Of a stretch of DNA of 64,000 nucleotides, positions 23,891 through 33,270 are shown in pieces. The stretch comes from JBFJKD01 sp038106145. Lineage in GTDB: Bacteria > Pseudomonadota > Gammaproteobacteria > Pseudomonadales > Porticoccaceae. The stretch is taken from assembly GCA_038106145.1 (NCBI GenBank), contig JAYODD010000005.1, forward strand, positions 124,001 to 188,000, in the 5' to 3' direction. The first letter of the stretch is position 1. Each line of letters begins with the position of its first letter. A model generated the notes under the pieces. That model was given only the letters and a program-made list of their open reading frames with translations. It was not told where the DNA came from and did no database searches. The translations under genes were made by a program, and so were the position numbers.

Positions 23891-24877
23891 TCAGCCGGGC
23901 GCGAACAGAATCAGATAATAAAGACCGTACAGGGCCAGCAACGATGCGCCAAACCCGCGGGACAGCCGCCTCGGCGCAATCGGTTGTGGGCTATGGTTTC
24001 TATGCATGACCGCAACCGCCAGCACCATCAACAGGGTCAGCCCGGCCATGGTCAGGTAGTCCCGGTAAAAGGTTGCGGTTTCGAGATAAATGGGCGCTAC
24101 GATGCCAGCCGCAGGCATCACCGCCAGCAAATTGAACAGGTTGGAGCCAAATATGTTGCCAATGGCGATGGCGTGGTGTCCTCGCCGGGCGCTGACCATT
24201 GACGCTGCGAGTTCCGGCAGGCTGGTGCCCACCGCAACCACTGTCAGGCCGATGACCAGCTGACTAAGGCCCGCCTGGGTCGCGATCGTTTTTGCTCCCC
24301 ATACCAACGCCTCGGCACCGACCAGCATGATAATCAGGCCGACACAGAACCACAGCACCGCTGTGGCCATGGTCATATCGGGTATTTCCTCTTCCAGCTC
24401 GGTTTTCTCCAGGTCGGGGGTGAGACGCTTGAAAAACAGCGTGGCCCAGATCAGCACGGCCAGTGCCACCAGCATCAGCAGGCTCTCGACGCGGTCGAGC
24501 ACTCCATCGTAGAGGCAGATACCCGCCCCGGCGGTTACCAGCAGCAGTACCGGCCCTTCCGTGGTTAACAGGTGGCGGGGGGTGGTTATTGGCGTCATCA
24601 GGATGGTGAAGCCGAGCACCAGGGCTACATTGGCGATATTAGAACCCAGTGCGTTACCGACCGCAATTTGCCCCGCGTTGTGCAGTGCAGCGCTAACCGA
24701 AACGGTAATTTCCGGTGCCGAGGTGCCGATGGAAACCACCGTCAGGCCGATGACGATGGGCGCTACACCCAGGTTGTGAGCGGCTGCCGCGCTGCCCGCT
24801 ACAAAGCGATCCGCACCCCAGATCAGGCAGGCGAGTCCCCCGACGAGTGCCGCGATGGCAGGTGCCAGTTCTAGCAT
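23891..24877 (-). CDS. yrbG: CaCA-family cation/calcium antiporter (YrbG-like)
   Basis: A 328-residue inner-membrane Na+/Ca2+-exchanger family protein with about ten helices in two inverted halves. Each half carries an alpha repeat: GTSAPEITVSVSAAL with GNALGSNIANVALVLG, and GTSLPELAASMVSA with GNIFGSNLFNLLAV. The acidic cation ligands are Glu within these repeats. It lies directly upstream of kdsD as in E. coli and is divergent from mlaC. The transported ions in vivo are not established for this family member. Confidence 0.92.
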   Translation of the reverse strand: MLELAPAIAALVGGLACLIWGADRFVAGSAAAAHNLGVAPIVIGLTVVSIGTSAPEITVSVSAALHNAGQIAVGNALGSNIANVALVLGFTILMTPITTPRHLLTTEGPVLLLVTAGAGICLYDGVLDRVESLLMLVALAVLIWATLFFKRLTPDLEKTELEEEIPDMTMATAVLWFCVGLIIMLVGAEALVWGAKTIATQAGLSQLVIGLTVVAVGTSLPELAASMVSARRGHHAIAIGNIFGSNLFNLLAVMPAAGIVAPIYLETATFYRDYLTMAGLTLLMVLAVAVMHRNHSPQPIAPRRLSRGFGASLLALYGLYYLILFAPG

Positions 24878-24916
24878 TGGGTATGGCTATCACGACGGGT
24901 TTTCATGGTTGGATAT

Positions 24917-24945
24917 TTCGCAATAAACTCTGGCAATGGTATAGT
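24917..24945 (+). promoter_or_regulatory. Candidate sigma-70 promoter for mlaC
   Basis: TTCGCA (24917-24922) and TATAGT (24940-24945) are separated by exactly 17 bp. They lie 170 bp upstream of the mlaC start, in the gap where mlaFED would be expected. Four of six and five of six matches to consensus. Confidence 0.5.
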
Positions 24946-25114
24946 GCGCAGCTCCCGACGTCAGCATTTTTATGCCTGCTCACAAGGGCACCGATGCGCG
25001 AGGTTGAGGTCTAATCTTCGTGGTCATGGGGTCGAGATGTCGAATTGTTACGACGGGATAACAACACAACACTGTGAGCCGACAGGTCGGTTCAAGCTGG
25101 GAGCCAGAAATACA

Positions 25115-25777
25115 ATGATGTCGCAATTGCAAAAGTGGGCGGTAACTGCGGTGCTGGTGTGGTGTGGCTCTGCCATGGCGCAGAGCGCGGTCGCTGCTGA
25201 AGTGGCGGAAGCGCAACCAGCGCCAGCCGATCCCTATCAGCTGGTCGACGGCGTGACCCGCGAGGTATTGGGTCATATCGAAGCGTATCGTGCCAAATAC
25301 AGTGGCGCGGCGGTGGAAGAAAATATCGATGAATTTTTTGCGATGATGGACAGCACGCTGGCGCAAGTTATCGATTTTGACTGGATTGCGCTAAATGTCA
25401 TGGGGCAGTACCGCAAAACCGCAACCGCAGAGCAGCGTCGCCAGTTTGCCGAGGCGTTTCACCGCGGTCTGGTGGAAACCTATGGCCGCGGACTGTTGAG
25501 CTACAGCAACGAAAAGATCGTCGTGGTGCCCGCCAGTGAACCGGTGGGCGACAAACGTAGAGTCTCGGTAGTACAAAAAATTTATGGCCGCGACGCTGTC
25601 CATCCCCTCGAATACACCATGGGGTTGGGCAAAGATGGCCAATGGAAAATTATCAATGTCATTATCAACGGGATAAATTTGGGCAAAACTTTTCGCAACC
25701 AGTTTGCCCAGGCCGTGCAGAAAAATAGCGGCGATATCGATCAGGTGATCCTCGGCTGGGTGCCGGAACCGGTATGA
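25115..25777 (+). CDS. mlaC: Phospholipid-binding periplasmic protein MlaC
   Basis: A 220-residue periplasmic protein of the Mla phospholipid-trafficking pathway with a Sec signal peptide (WAVTAVLVWCGSAMAQSAVA). Family features: FFAMMDSTLAQVIDFDWIALNVMGQYRKTATAEQ in pieces, YGRGLLSYSNEKI and GQWKIINVIINGINLGKTFRNQFA. Two adjacent ATGs exist (25115 and 25118), and a GGAG precedes them. Unlike the usual mlaFEDCB operon, no mlaF, mlaE or mlaD lies upstream and no mlaB follows; ibaG comes next. Confidence 0.94.
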   Translation: MMSQLQKWAVTAVLVWCGSAMAQSAVAAEVAEAQPAPADPYQLVDGVTREVLGHIEAYRAKYSGAAVEENIDEFFAMMDSTLAQVIDFDWIALNVMGQYRKTATAEQRRQFAEAFHRGLVETYGRGLLSYSNEKIVVVPASEPVGDKRRVSVVQKIYGRDAVHPLEYTMGLGKDGQWKIINVIINGINLGKTFRNQFAQAVQKNSGDIDQVILGWVPEPV

Positions 25778-25805
25778 CGGTTGCGCGGTGGGAGGCATGG
25801 TAAGC

Positions 25806-26051
25806 ATGCAGGCTCCCGACATTGAAAATTTACTGAACGGCAGCTTTCCCGGCTGCGAGGTGATGGTCAGCGCCGCTGGTAATCATGTGGATATTACCGT
25901 CGTCGGGGAGGTTTTCGACGGCTTGCGCCCCGTGCAACGACAGCAGCGAGTGTATGCGGTCCTGCGGGAAGCCATCGCCTCGGGGGTTATTCACGCTGTG
26001 AATATGAAAACCTATACACCCGCGGAGTGGCAAGCCAGTCGAAACCAATAG
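25806..26051 (+). CDS. ibaG: BolA-family protein IbaG
   Basis: An 81-residue BolA-fold protein (IbaG/YrbA) that partners monothiol glutaredoxins in iron-sulfur handling. It has the conserved GNHVDITVVGEVFDGLRPVQRQQ and AVNMKTYTPAEW. The ATG at 25806 (MQAPDI) has GGGAGG at a good distance; an in-frame ATG at 25797 would be too close to it. It lies between mlaC and murA, its conserved place. mlaB is not present between mlaC and this gene. Confidence 0.92.
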   Translation: MQAPDIENLLNGSFPGCEVMVSAAGNHVDITVVGEVFDGLRPVQRQQRVYAVLREAIASGVIHAVNMKTYTPAEWQASRNQ

Positions 26052-26126
26052 CCGCGATCCAATTAGTCACACGTTAAGTTCGCTGCCGGTGTGCGGCACG
26101 ACAGTAACGGTCTGTAAGGTCTTTCC

Positions 26127-27389
26127 ATGGATAAACTGTTAATTTCAGGCGGAGTGCCGCTGCGCGGCGAAATTCGTATCTCCGGCGCCAAAAACTCCGC
26201 TCTGCCAATTCTGGCGGCAACGTTACTGGCTGATGGTCCGGTGACCATATCGAACATTCCCCACCTGCACGACATCACCACCATGATCGAGCTGCTTGGC
26301 TGCATGGGTGTCAGTGTGGTGTTGAATGAAAAAATGCAGATTGAGGTGGATGCCAGTACCATTCACACCTGCATCGCGCCCTACGAATTGGTTAAAACCA
26401 TGCGCGCTTCCATTCTGGTGCTGGGGCCGTTACTGGCGCGCTTCGGTGAGGCCACCGTATCGTTTCCCGGCGGTTGTGCCATCGGTAGCCGCCCGGTGGA
26501 TCAGCATTTGCGCGGTCTGGAGATGATGGGGGCCGAAATCGATGTGGAAGAAGGTTATATCAAGGCGCGGGTGAAGGGACGGCTGGAGGGAAAACATATC
26601 TGTATGGATATGGTAACGGTGGGAGGCACCGAAAATTTGATGATGGCTGCAACCCTGGCGCGGGGTACGACAATCATCGAAAATGCGGCGCGCGAACCCG
26701 AGGTGGTCGATCTCGCCGGTTGCCTCAACGCGTTTGGCGCCGATGTGCAGGGTGCGGGCACCGATACCATAATAATTACCGGTGTGGAAAAACTGTCCAG
26801 CGGCAGTTATCGCATTATGCCGGATCGTATTGAAACCGGTACTTATCTGGCGGCCTGCGCGGCGACCCGGGGACACATTAAATTGAAAGACACCAACCCC
26901 AGCACTCTCGAAGCGGTGTTGCTGAAGCTGGAAGAGACCGGGGCGGAAATTAAAACCGGAGACAACTGGATTGAAATGAATATGCACGGCCGTCGGCCGC
27001 AGTCCATCAATTTGCGTACGGCGCCGTATCCGGCGTTTCCCACCGATATGCAGGCGCAGCTGACCGCTGTTAATGCGGTGGCCCAGGGTGTTGGTATGAT
27101 TACGGAAACGATATTTGAAAATCGACTGATTCAGACCCACGAGCTGAATCGCATGGGTGCAAAAATCAGAATAGAAGGCAATACTGCGATTGTTACCGGG
27201 GTGGAAACGTTGAAGGGTGCGCCAGTGATGGCCTCCGATCTGCGCGCCTCGGCGAGTCTGGTTATCGCCGGCCTGGTTGCCGATGGGAAAACCGAAGTGG
27301 ATCGTATCTATCATATCGACCGCGGCTACGAATGTATCGAGGAAAAACTACAACAATTAGGTGCGAATATCCGCCGTACCCCGGGTTGA
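26127..27389 (+). CDS. murA: UDP-N-acetylglucosamine 1-carboxyvinyltransferase MurA
   Basis: A 420-residue enzyme catalysing the first committed step of peptidoglycan synthesis. It starts MDKLLISGGVPLRGEIRISG and has ISGAKNSALPILAA. The catalytic Cys117 (Cys115 in E. coli numbering) lies in PGGCAIGSRPVDQH, so the fosfomycin-sensitive form is predicted. Length is normal. It is followed six bases later by hisG, the Pseudomonas-type order. Confidence 0.97.
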   Translation: MDKLLISGGVPLRGEIRISGAKNSALPILAATLLADGPVTISNIPHLHDITTMIELLGCMGVSVVLNEKMQIEVDASTIHTCIAPYELVKTMRASILVLGPLLARFGEATVSFPGGCAIGSRPVDQHLRGLEMMGAEIDVEEGYIKARVKGRLEGKHICMDMVTVGGTENLMMAATLARGTTIIENAAREPEVVDLAGCLNAFGADVQGAGTDTIIITGVEKLSSGSYRIMPDRIETGTYLAACAATRGHIKLKDTNPSTLEAVLLKLEETGAEIKTGDNWIEMNMHGRRPQSINLRTAPYPAFPTDMQAQLTAVNAVAQGVGMITETIFENRLIQTHELNRMGAKIRIEGNTAIVTGVETLKGAPVMASDLRASASLVIAGLVADGKTEVDRIYHIDRGYECIEEKLQQLGANIRRTPG

Positions 27390-27395
27390 AAAAGT

Positions 27396-28040
27396 ATGAG
27401 CGAGTTGACTATCGCCCTGACCAAGGGGCGCATTTTAAAGCAGACTCTGCCACTGCTGGCGACGATCGGCATTGTCCCGGATGAGGATATCGAAACCAGT
27501 CGTAAGTTATTGTTTGGCACCAGTCGCGATAACATTCGGTTGCTGGTGCTGCGCGGCTCGGACGTGCCGGTGTATGTGCAGTTCGGCGCGGCGGACATTG
27601 GTGTGTCCGGACTCGACACGTTATTGGAACACGGCGGCGACGGCTTCTATGAACCCCTTGATCTGGGCATTGCCCGTTGTCGCCTGATGACCGCGGCGAG
27701 AGTGGGGGCGCAGCCGGTAAGTGGACGCATGCGGGTTGCGACCAAATACGTGAATGTGGCGCGCCGCCACTACGCGGAGCAGGGTCGTCAGGCTGACATT
27801 ATTAAACTCTACGGCGCTATGGAGTTGGCCCCCCTGGTGGCATTGGCGGACGAGATTGTCGATATTGTCGACACTGGGAATACGCTGCGTGCCAACGGCC
27901 TCGAACCCCGCGATGTTATCGCTGAGATCAGCTCCCGCGTGATCGTTAATAAAAGTGCGATGAAGCTTAAGCACGACGCCATTCAGCCGTTGTTGCGCGA
28001 TCTTAAGCTGGCGGTCGCCGATAGCGGGGGCGAGCGGTGA
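27396..28040 (+). CDS. hisG: ATP phosphoribosyltransferase, short form
   Basis: A 214-residue catalytic subunit for the first step of histidine synthesis. Motifs: LTIALTKGRILKQTLPLL, FGAADIGVSGLDTL and the PRPP-binding DEIVDIVDTGNTLRANGL. The regulatory C-terminal domain of the long form is absent, so a HisZ partner is expected. No hisZ is in this window. It overlaps hisD by four bases (GTGA). Confidence 0.96.
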   Translation: MSELTIALTKGRILKQTLPLLATIGIVPDEDIETSRKLLFGTSRDNIRLLVLRGSDVPVYVQFGAADIGVSGLDTLLEHGGDGFYEPLDLGIARCRLMTAARVGAQPVSGRMRVATKYVNVARRHYAEQGRQADIIKLYGAMELAPLVALADEIVDIVDTGNTLRANGLEPRDVIAEISSRVIVNKSAMKLKHDAIQPLLRDLKLAVADSGGER

Positions 28041-29371
28041 CAGCGGAGCTAACGATTGCTCGACTCCATGCAGCCGATGGGGAATTTACTCGCGACCTGG
28101 ATCGACTGTTGGGCCAGGCGAGTGACGTTGACCCCGGCGTAAGCGCGGTGGTGGCGGAGATTATCGCCACCGTGCGTCGCGACGGCGATGCGGCGTTGCT
28201 CGAATACACTCGACAGTTTGACCGGCGCGATGTGCAGCGGATGGAACAGCTGGAGGTCAGTGCGCAGGCCATGGATGAAGCGGTGCAACAGGTCGCGCCG
28301 CAACAGTTGCAGGCGCTGGAAATGGCGGCGCAGCGCATTCGCGATTTTCACCGGCATCAGCACCAGCAGTCCTGGCAGTACACCGAAGACGACGGCACAG
28401 TACTGGGTCAGCATATTACCGCTCTCGAGCGCGTCGGGATCTACGTGCCAGGGGGGCAGGCCAGTTATCCCTCGTCGGTGTTGATGAACGCGATTCCAGC
28501 GCGCCTAGCCCAGGTAGACGAAATTGTCATGGCGGTACCTGCGCCGGCGGGCAATCTGAATCCTCTGGTGCTGGCGGCTGCACAAATTGCCGGGGTTGAT
28601 CGGGTGTTTACCATCGGTGGCGCCCAGGCAATTGCCGCTCTGGCCTATGGCACGCAAACCGTTCCCCGGGTAGATAAAATTGTCGGCCCCGGCAATGTCT
28701 ATGTGGCAGAGGCGAAGCGCGCGGTATTCGGTCAGGTGGGACTGGATATGGTGGCCGGGCCTTCGGAAATTCTGGTGATTTGCGATGGGGAGACACCGGC
28801 CGACTGGATCGCGATGGATCTGTTTGCGCAGGCGGAACACGACGCCAATGCCCAGGCCATTTTGATTAGTCCGAGCGCCGAGTTTCTCGACGAAGTGCAG
28901 CGACGTATCGCGGCGTTATTACCGGAAATGGAACGTGCATCCATAATCAGGGCGTCCCTGCAAGGGCGCGGTATATTCATTCAGGTACCCGACCTGGAAA
29001 CCGCGATGGCGGTGGCAAATCATATCGCCCCCGAACATCTCGAGTTGTCGGTGGCCAATGCTCAGGACTGGGTTGGAAAAATACGTCACGCCGGAGCGGT
29101 ATTTCTGGGGCGTCATACCGCCGAGGCGGTGGGCGACTACTGCGCGGGGCCAAATCATGTGCTGCCAACGTCGGCTACGGCGCGCTTTTCTTCACCGCTG
29201 GGTGTCTACGATTTTCAAAAGCGCACATCCCTGATCAGTTGTTCGCCGCAGGGCGCACAAACTCTGGGACGTACGGCTGCAGTGCTCGCCCGGGGCGAAT
29301 CCCTTACCGCCCACGCCCGGTCCGCGGAATGTCGCGTGGTGGAGCCTGGTGCCGAGCGCGGGTCGGATTAG
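28037..29371 (+). CDS. hisD: Histidinol dehydrogenase
   Basis: A 444-residue zinc enzyme oxidising histidinol to histidine. Motifs: VGIYVPGGQASYPSSVLMNA, FTIGGAQAIAALAYGT, VDKIVGPGNVYVAEAKR, DMVAGPSEILV, and the metal-site His in FAQAEHDANAQAI. The start is GTG at 28037, coupled to hisG. hisC follows after 20 bp. Confidence 0.97.
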   Translation: MTAELTIARLHAADGEFTRDLDRLLGQASDVDPGVSAVVAEIIATVRRDGDAALLEYTRQFDRRDVQRMEQLEVSAQAMDEAVQQVAPQQLQALEMAAQRIRDFHRHQHQQSWQYTEDDGTVLGQHITALERVGIYVPGGQASYPSSVLMNAIPARLAQVDEIVMAVPAPAGNLNPLVLAAAQIAGVDRVFTIGGAQAIAALAYGTQTVPRVDKIVGPGNVYVAEAKRAVFGQVGLDMVAGPSEILVICDGETPADWIAMDLFAQAEHDANAQAILISPSAEFLDEVQRRIAALLPEMERASIIRASLQGRGIFIQVPDLETAMAVANHIAPEHLELSVANAQDWVGKIRHAGAVFLGRHTAEAVGDYCAGPNHVLPTSATARFSSPLGVYDFQKRTSLISCSPQGAQTLGRTAAVLARGESLTAHARSAECRVVEPGAERGSD

Positions 29372-29391
29372 GCGGCGGGGAGAGGGGCGCG

Positions 29392-30453
29392 ATGAAAAGT
29401 AAATACTGGAGCCGCTTTGTCGCAGATCTGGAGCCCTACGTGCCTGGCGAACAGCCGCGCATGGCGGGACTGGTGAAACTCAATACCAATGAGAATCCCT
29501 ATGGCCCCTCGCCCCAGGTGTTGGCGGCGATCCGCGCGGCGACGGGCGATGATTTGCGTTTGTATCCACCGCCGGACGCGCAACAACTAAAAACGGCGAT
29601 TGCGCAATATTACGCCGTCGCAGACGACCAGATATTTGTGGGCAACGGTTCCGACGAAGTGCTGGCGCACGTATTTTGCGCCCTGTTCCAGCACGCGCAA
29701 GCCGTCCTGTTCCCTGATATTACTTACAGTTTTTACCCGGTGTACTGCGGGCTCTACGGTATTGATTACCGGGAAATACCCCTGGAGCAGGACTTCAGTA
29801 TTTCTTTCGCCAGCTACCCGCGACGCAACGGCGGAATAATTTTCGCCAATCCCAATGCGCCGACCGGGTGTCTGGTGCCCCTGAGCGATATTGAAACACT
29901 GCTGCAAAACAATCCCGACTCGGTGGTGGTGGTGGATGAGGCCTATGTCGATTTTGGTGGCGCCAGTGCAATAACTCTGGTCGGCAGCTACCCTAATTTA
30001 CTGGTCGTGCAAACCCTGTCCAAATCGCGCTCCCTGGCTGGCCTGCGGTTGGGCTTTGCGATTGGTCACCGGGATTTGATCGAGGCCCTGGAGCGGGTCA
30101 AAAACAGCTTTAATTCCTACCCGCTCGATCGCCTCGCCATCGCGGGGGGCGTGGCCGCCATCGCGGATCGGGACTATTTTGAAACTACCCGCCAGCGGGT
30201 GATCGCGAGTCGGGAAACATTGCGCGCGCAACTGGTACAACTCGGGTTTTCGGTATTGCCGTCGGCGGCTAATTTTTTGTTCGCTACGCATCCCGACCAC
30301 ACTGGCGAGGAACTGGCGGCGGGGCTGCGGGAGCACGGCGTTATTGTGCGGCACTTCAGGCAGCCGCGCATCGCGCAGTTTATACGCATCAGCATCGGTA
30401 CGGACGCGCAAAATACACAGTTGATCGCGGCGCTCGCGGTGCTGCTCGGCTAA
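29392..30453 (+). CDS. hisC: Histidinol-phosphate aminotransferase
   Basis: A 353-residue PLP-dependent class I/II aminotransferase. It has LNTNENPYGPSPQVL, VGNGSDEVL, FANPNAPTGCLVPL, VVVDEAYVDFGG, and the PLP-lysine context QTLSKSRSLAGLRLGFA. The ATG at 29392 follows GGGGAGAGGGG; an in-frame extension into hisD is rejected. It is the third gene of hisG-hisD-hisC, and the stop is followed by ten C residues. Confidence 0.95.
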   Translation: MKSKYWSRFVADLEPYVPGEQPRMAGLVKLNTNENPYGPSPQVLAAIRAATGDDLRLYPPPDAQQLKTAIAQYYAVADDQIFVGNGSDEVLAHVFCALFQHAQAVLFPDITYSFYPVYCGLYGIDYREIPLEQDFSISFASYPRRNGGIIFANPNAPTGCLVPLSDIETLLQNNPDSVVVVDEAYVDFGGASAITLVGSYPNLLVVQTLSKSRSLAGLRLGFAIGHRDLIEALERVKNSFNSYPLDRLAIAGGVAAIADRDYFETTRQRVIASRETLRAQLVQLGFSVLPSAANFLFATHPDHTGEELAAGLREHGVIVRHFRQPRIAQFIRISIGTDAQNTQLIAALAVLLG

Positions 30454-30454
30454 T

Positions 30455-30464
30455 CCCCCCCCCC
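30455..30464. repeat. Homopolymer of ten C
   Basis: Ten consecutive C residues follow the hisC stop codon directly. This non-coding tract between hisC and the convergent algW gene is prone to slippage and to sequencing error. Confidence 0.9.
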
Positions 30465-30555
30465 TTAATTCGCGGGTTCGTTGGCGCGGGTCACACCTGC
30501 AGCCGGGTGGCGTTATCCAACTGGTGTCTGAGCAATACTGCCAACGACAGTGCGT

Positions 30556-31719
30556 TTAGTTAATGGGTGGGCGTGTCCCGGCGGTAGCGTTGACGGTGAG
30601 CGGCTGGCCAGCGCGCACCACCTGGAGTCGGATGGGGTCCCCGGGCTTGAGTCCGGCGATAAGATTCAGGCCCTGCGATCCATCTGTGATGCGCTGGTTG
30701 TTAATGTGGGTCACTACATCGCCACCCTGCATGCCAGCGGCCCGGGCCGGGCCACTGGCATGCACATCGGTAATGATAATCCCGGCGGGAGGATTCAGCC
30801 CCAGACGCGCCGCCAGTTCCGGGCTCAGCTGCTGTGCCTGGACACCCAGCCAGCCGCGAATCACGCGACCGTGCTCCACAATATCGTCCAGCACCTTAAC
30901 TGCGGTGTCGGCGGGAATGGCGAAACCAATGCCCACCGACGACGTTTCATTGAGTATCGCCGCATTGATGCCGAGCAAATTACCGTAAGCGTCGATTAAC
31001 GCGCCGCCGGAATTTCCGGGATTAATGGCGGCGTCAGTTTGAATAAAATTATCAAAGGTATTGAGGTGCAGACTATTGCGGCCGGTGGCGCTGACGATGC
31101 CCTGCGAAACCGACTGTCCCACGCCAAACGGATTGCCAATAGCCAGTACCACGTCACCCACTTCCGCCTGCGCAGCGTTGCCGAAGGTAATGGGACGCAG
31201 ATTGTCGAGCTCGATTTTAAGCACTGCAAGGTCGGTGTCCTTATCTACCCCGACGACCGTGGCCTGGGTTTCGCGGCCGTCGTACATCAGCACGATAATT
31301 TCATCGGCACTGTCGACGACATGGTGGTTGGTGAGAATAAAACCGTCTTTGGTGATAATGACGCCGGAGCCCAGGGAAGACTGCATGCGCTGCTGGCGCT
31401 GCGGATTGTCCTGGTTAAACAGGCGCCGAAAATAAGGATCGTCCAGCAGGGGATGGCGCCGCGTGGCCAGCCGCTTGCGGGTATAGATATTGACCACCGA
31501 TGGCGCGGCCTTGCGCACGGCTTGCGCGTAGGATGTGGTTTGTCCCCAGGGGGTTCTGGTGCCTGGCGCGAGGTTATCCAGGGGCGATGCGATACGCTGG
31601 TTGCCGGGATTCAGCAACTGCGGGAACCTTATGAGTAACGCCGCCGCTGCGATTAACCCGACGGCAACTGGCCAGGCCAGAAATGCTAGCAGACGTCTGG
31701 TCACTTCCCGTGTATCCAC
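30556..31719 (-). CDS. algW: DegS/AlgW-type periplasmic serine protease
   Basis: A 387-residue protease anchored in the inner membrane by an N-terminal helix (LAWPVAVGLIAAAALLIRF), with a trypsin-like domain and one PDZ domain. Catalytic triad: His in LTNHHVVDS, Asp in DKDTDLAVLKI and Ser in NPGNSGGALID. The single PDZ domain at about residues 280-380 separates it from DegP, which has two. The family cleaves the anti-sigma factor RseA/MucA to start the envelope-stress response. Location after hisC, on the opposite strand, matches algW in Pseudomonas. The start is GTG. Confidence 0.93.
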   Translation of the reverse strand: MDTREVTRRLLAFLAWPVAVGLIAAAALLIRFPQLLNPGNQRIASPLDNLAPGTRTPWGQTTSYAQAVRKAAPSVVNIYTRKRLATRRHPLLDDPYFRRLFNQDNPQRQQRMQSSLGSGVIITKDGFILTNHHVVDSADEIIVLMYDGRETQATVVGVDKDTDLAVLKIELDNLRPITFGNAAQAEVGDVVLAIGNPFGVGQSVSQGIVSATGRNSLHLNTFDNFIQTDAAINPGNSGGALIDAYGNLLGINAAILNETSSVGIGFAIPADTAVKVLDDIVEHGRVIRGWLGVQAQQLSPELAARLGLNPPAGIIITDVHASGPARAAGMQGGDVVTHINNQRITDGSQGLNLIAGLKPGDPIRLQVVRAGQPLTVNATAGTRPPIN

Positions 31720-31929
31720 TTTTCCCCCGGTGTGTTGCGACCTTCATTATGCATTGGATTTTTGGCGATTATTGCATAATCAATGTAACTATATGCGGCG
31801 CTTGCGCATTGCCGCGGGTTGTCGCATCGAAAAGTCTGGGCGCTATGCCGAAAAATTCTTACCGCCGGACTGTTTTTTGTTGCCCTCAATTGATACTGTG
31901 GACACCTTTTTTACGCACAGGATGTTGTT

Positions 31930-33105
31930 ATGGCTAATCTGGTAGCGCCACACGGCAGCGATGTACTGAAACCCCTGTTGCTCGACGGCGAAGCACTTGC
32001 GGCAGCGTTAAATCGGGCGCAATCGCTGCCGGCCATCAAAATGGCCTCCCGCGAAGTGGGCGATCTGATCATGCTCGGCATCGGCGGGTTTACGCCACTC
32101 GACGGTTTTATGGGTCAGGCCGACTGGCAATCGGTATGCGACAAGATGTCGCTGGCCAGCGGATTATTCTGGCCAATTCCTATCACCTTGTCGGTCTCCC
32201 AGGCGCAGGCAGACACCCTCGTTGAGGGTAGCGAGGTCGCGTTGCTGGACGGTGAAACCGGCGAGATCATGGGAATTTTGACCGTAGCGGAAAAGTATCG
32301 GATAGACAAAGCCCACGAATGCCTTCAGGTGTTTAGAACAACGGACGCGGCGCATCCCGGTGTGGCGATGGTTATGAACCAGGGCGAGGTCAATCTGGGG
32401 GGCGCGGTTCAGGTGCTGTCCCAGGGCGAGTTTCCGCGCAAATACGCCGATATTTACATGACCCCCGCGCAAACCCGCGCGCTGTTCGAGGAAAAGGGCT
32501 GGTCCACGGTGGCGGCCTTTCAAACCCGCAATCCCATGCATCGCTCCCACGAGTACCTGGCCAAGATCGCGATTGAAATCTGCGACGGAGTGATGGTTCA
32601 TTCGTTGTTGGGAAAACTCAAACCCGGAGATATTCCCGCCGATGTGCGCCAGCAGGCCATCAGCGTTTTGTTGGACAAATATTTTGTGAAGAATACCGTG
32701 GTGCAGTCTGGCTATCCCCTCGATATGCGCTATGCCGGCCCCCGCGAAGCGCTTTTGCACGCACTGTTTCGCCAGAACTACGGGTGTTCCCATTTGATTG
32801 TCGGGCGCGATCATGCGGGCGTTGGCGATTATTACGGGCCATTCGACGCCCACCATATTTTTGATGAAATCCCGCCCGATGCGCTGCAGACGCAACCGTT
32901 AAAGATCGACTGGACTTTCTGGTGCAACGAGTGCGCCAGCATGGCGTCGATGCGCACCTGTCCCCATTCGGCTCAGGATCGGGTGCTGGTATCCGGCACC
33001 CGGCTGCGTCAGGCGTTGTCGGATGGGGAGCCCGTGGAGGACAATTTTTCGCGCCCTGAAGTACTCGATGTGTTACAGGCCTATTATCGAAACGCCGACG
33101 CCTGA
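31930..33105 (+). CDS. sat: ATP sulfurylase (sulfate adenylyltransferase), homo-oligomeric Sat type
   Basis: A 391-residue enzyme that forms adenylylsulfate from ATP and sulfate. Motifs: the PUA-like N-domain GGFTPLDGFMG, the nucleotide-binding QTRNPMHRSHE and VGRDHAGVGDYYGPFDAH, and a cysteine cluster WCNECASMASMRTCPHS as in zinc-binding Sat enzymes. There is no APS-kinase or GTPase extension. No aprAB or cysH is adjacent, so an assimilatory role is as likely as a dissimilatory one. At this place in the conserved block Pseudomonas carries cysD and cysN. Confidence 0.94.
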   Translation: MANLVAPHGSDVLKPLLLDGEALAAALNRAQSLPAIKMASREVGDLIMLGIGGFTPLDGFMGQADWQSVCDKMSLASGLFWPIPITLSVSQAQADTLVEGSEVALLDGETGEIMGILTVAEKYRIDKAHECLQVFRTTDAAHPGVAMVMNQGEVNLGGAVQVLSQGEFPRKYADIYMTPAQTRALFEEKGWSTVAAFQTRNPMHRSHEYLAKIAIEICDGVMVHSLLGKLKPGDIPADVRQQAISVLLDKYFVKNTVVQSGYPLDMRYAGPREALLHALFRQNYGCSHLIVGRDHAGVGDYYGPFDAHHIFDEIPPDALQTQPLKIDWTFWCNECASMASMRTCPHSAQDRVLVSGTRLRQALSDGEPVEDNFSRPEVLDVLQAYYRNADA

Positions 33106-33270
33106 CACAAAGTCAACCGGGGTGGAGTCGATAAACTGTTTGGCCCCGTTGGGGGCGGGAAAGTTTTCTGTGAGAGAATCCGCGGTGAGTGGAGCAAGCA
33201 GTTTGTCGGGTGTCCCGTCGACGGCCCACTGCCAACGTGGCGGCGAGGAGCTGGCTACCTTGCGTGCAGC

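Noticed and set aside
26430..27314. 294-codon minus-strand frame inside murA
   Set aside because: Antisense to a fully conserved essential gene; no domain features.
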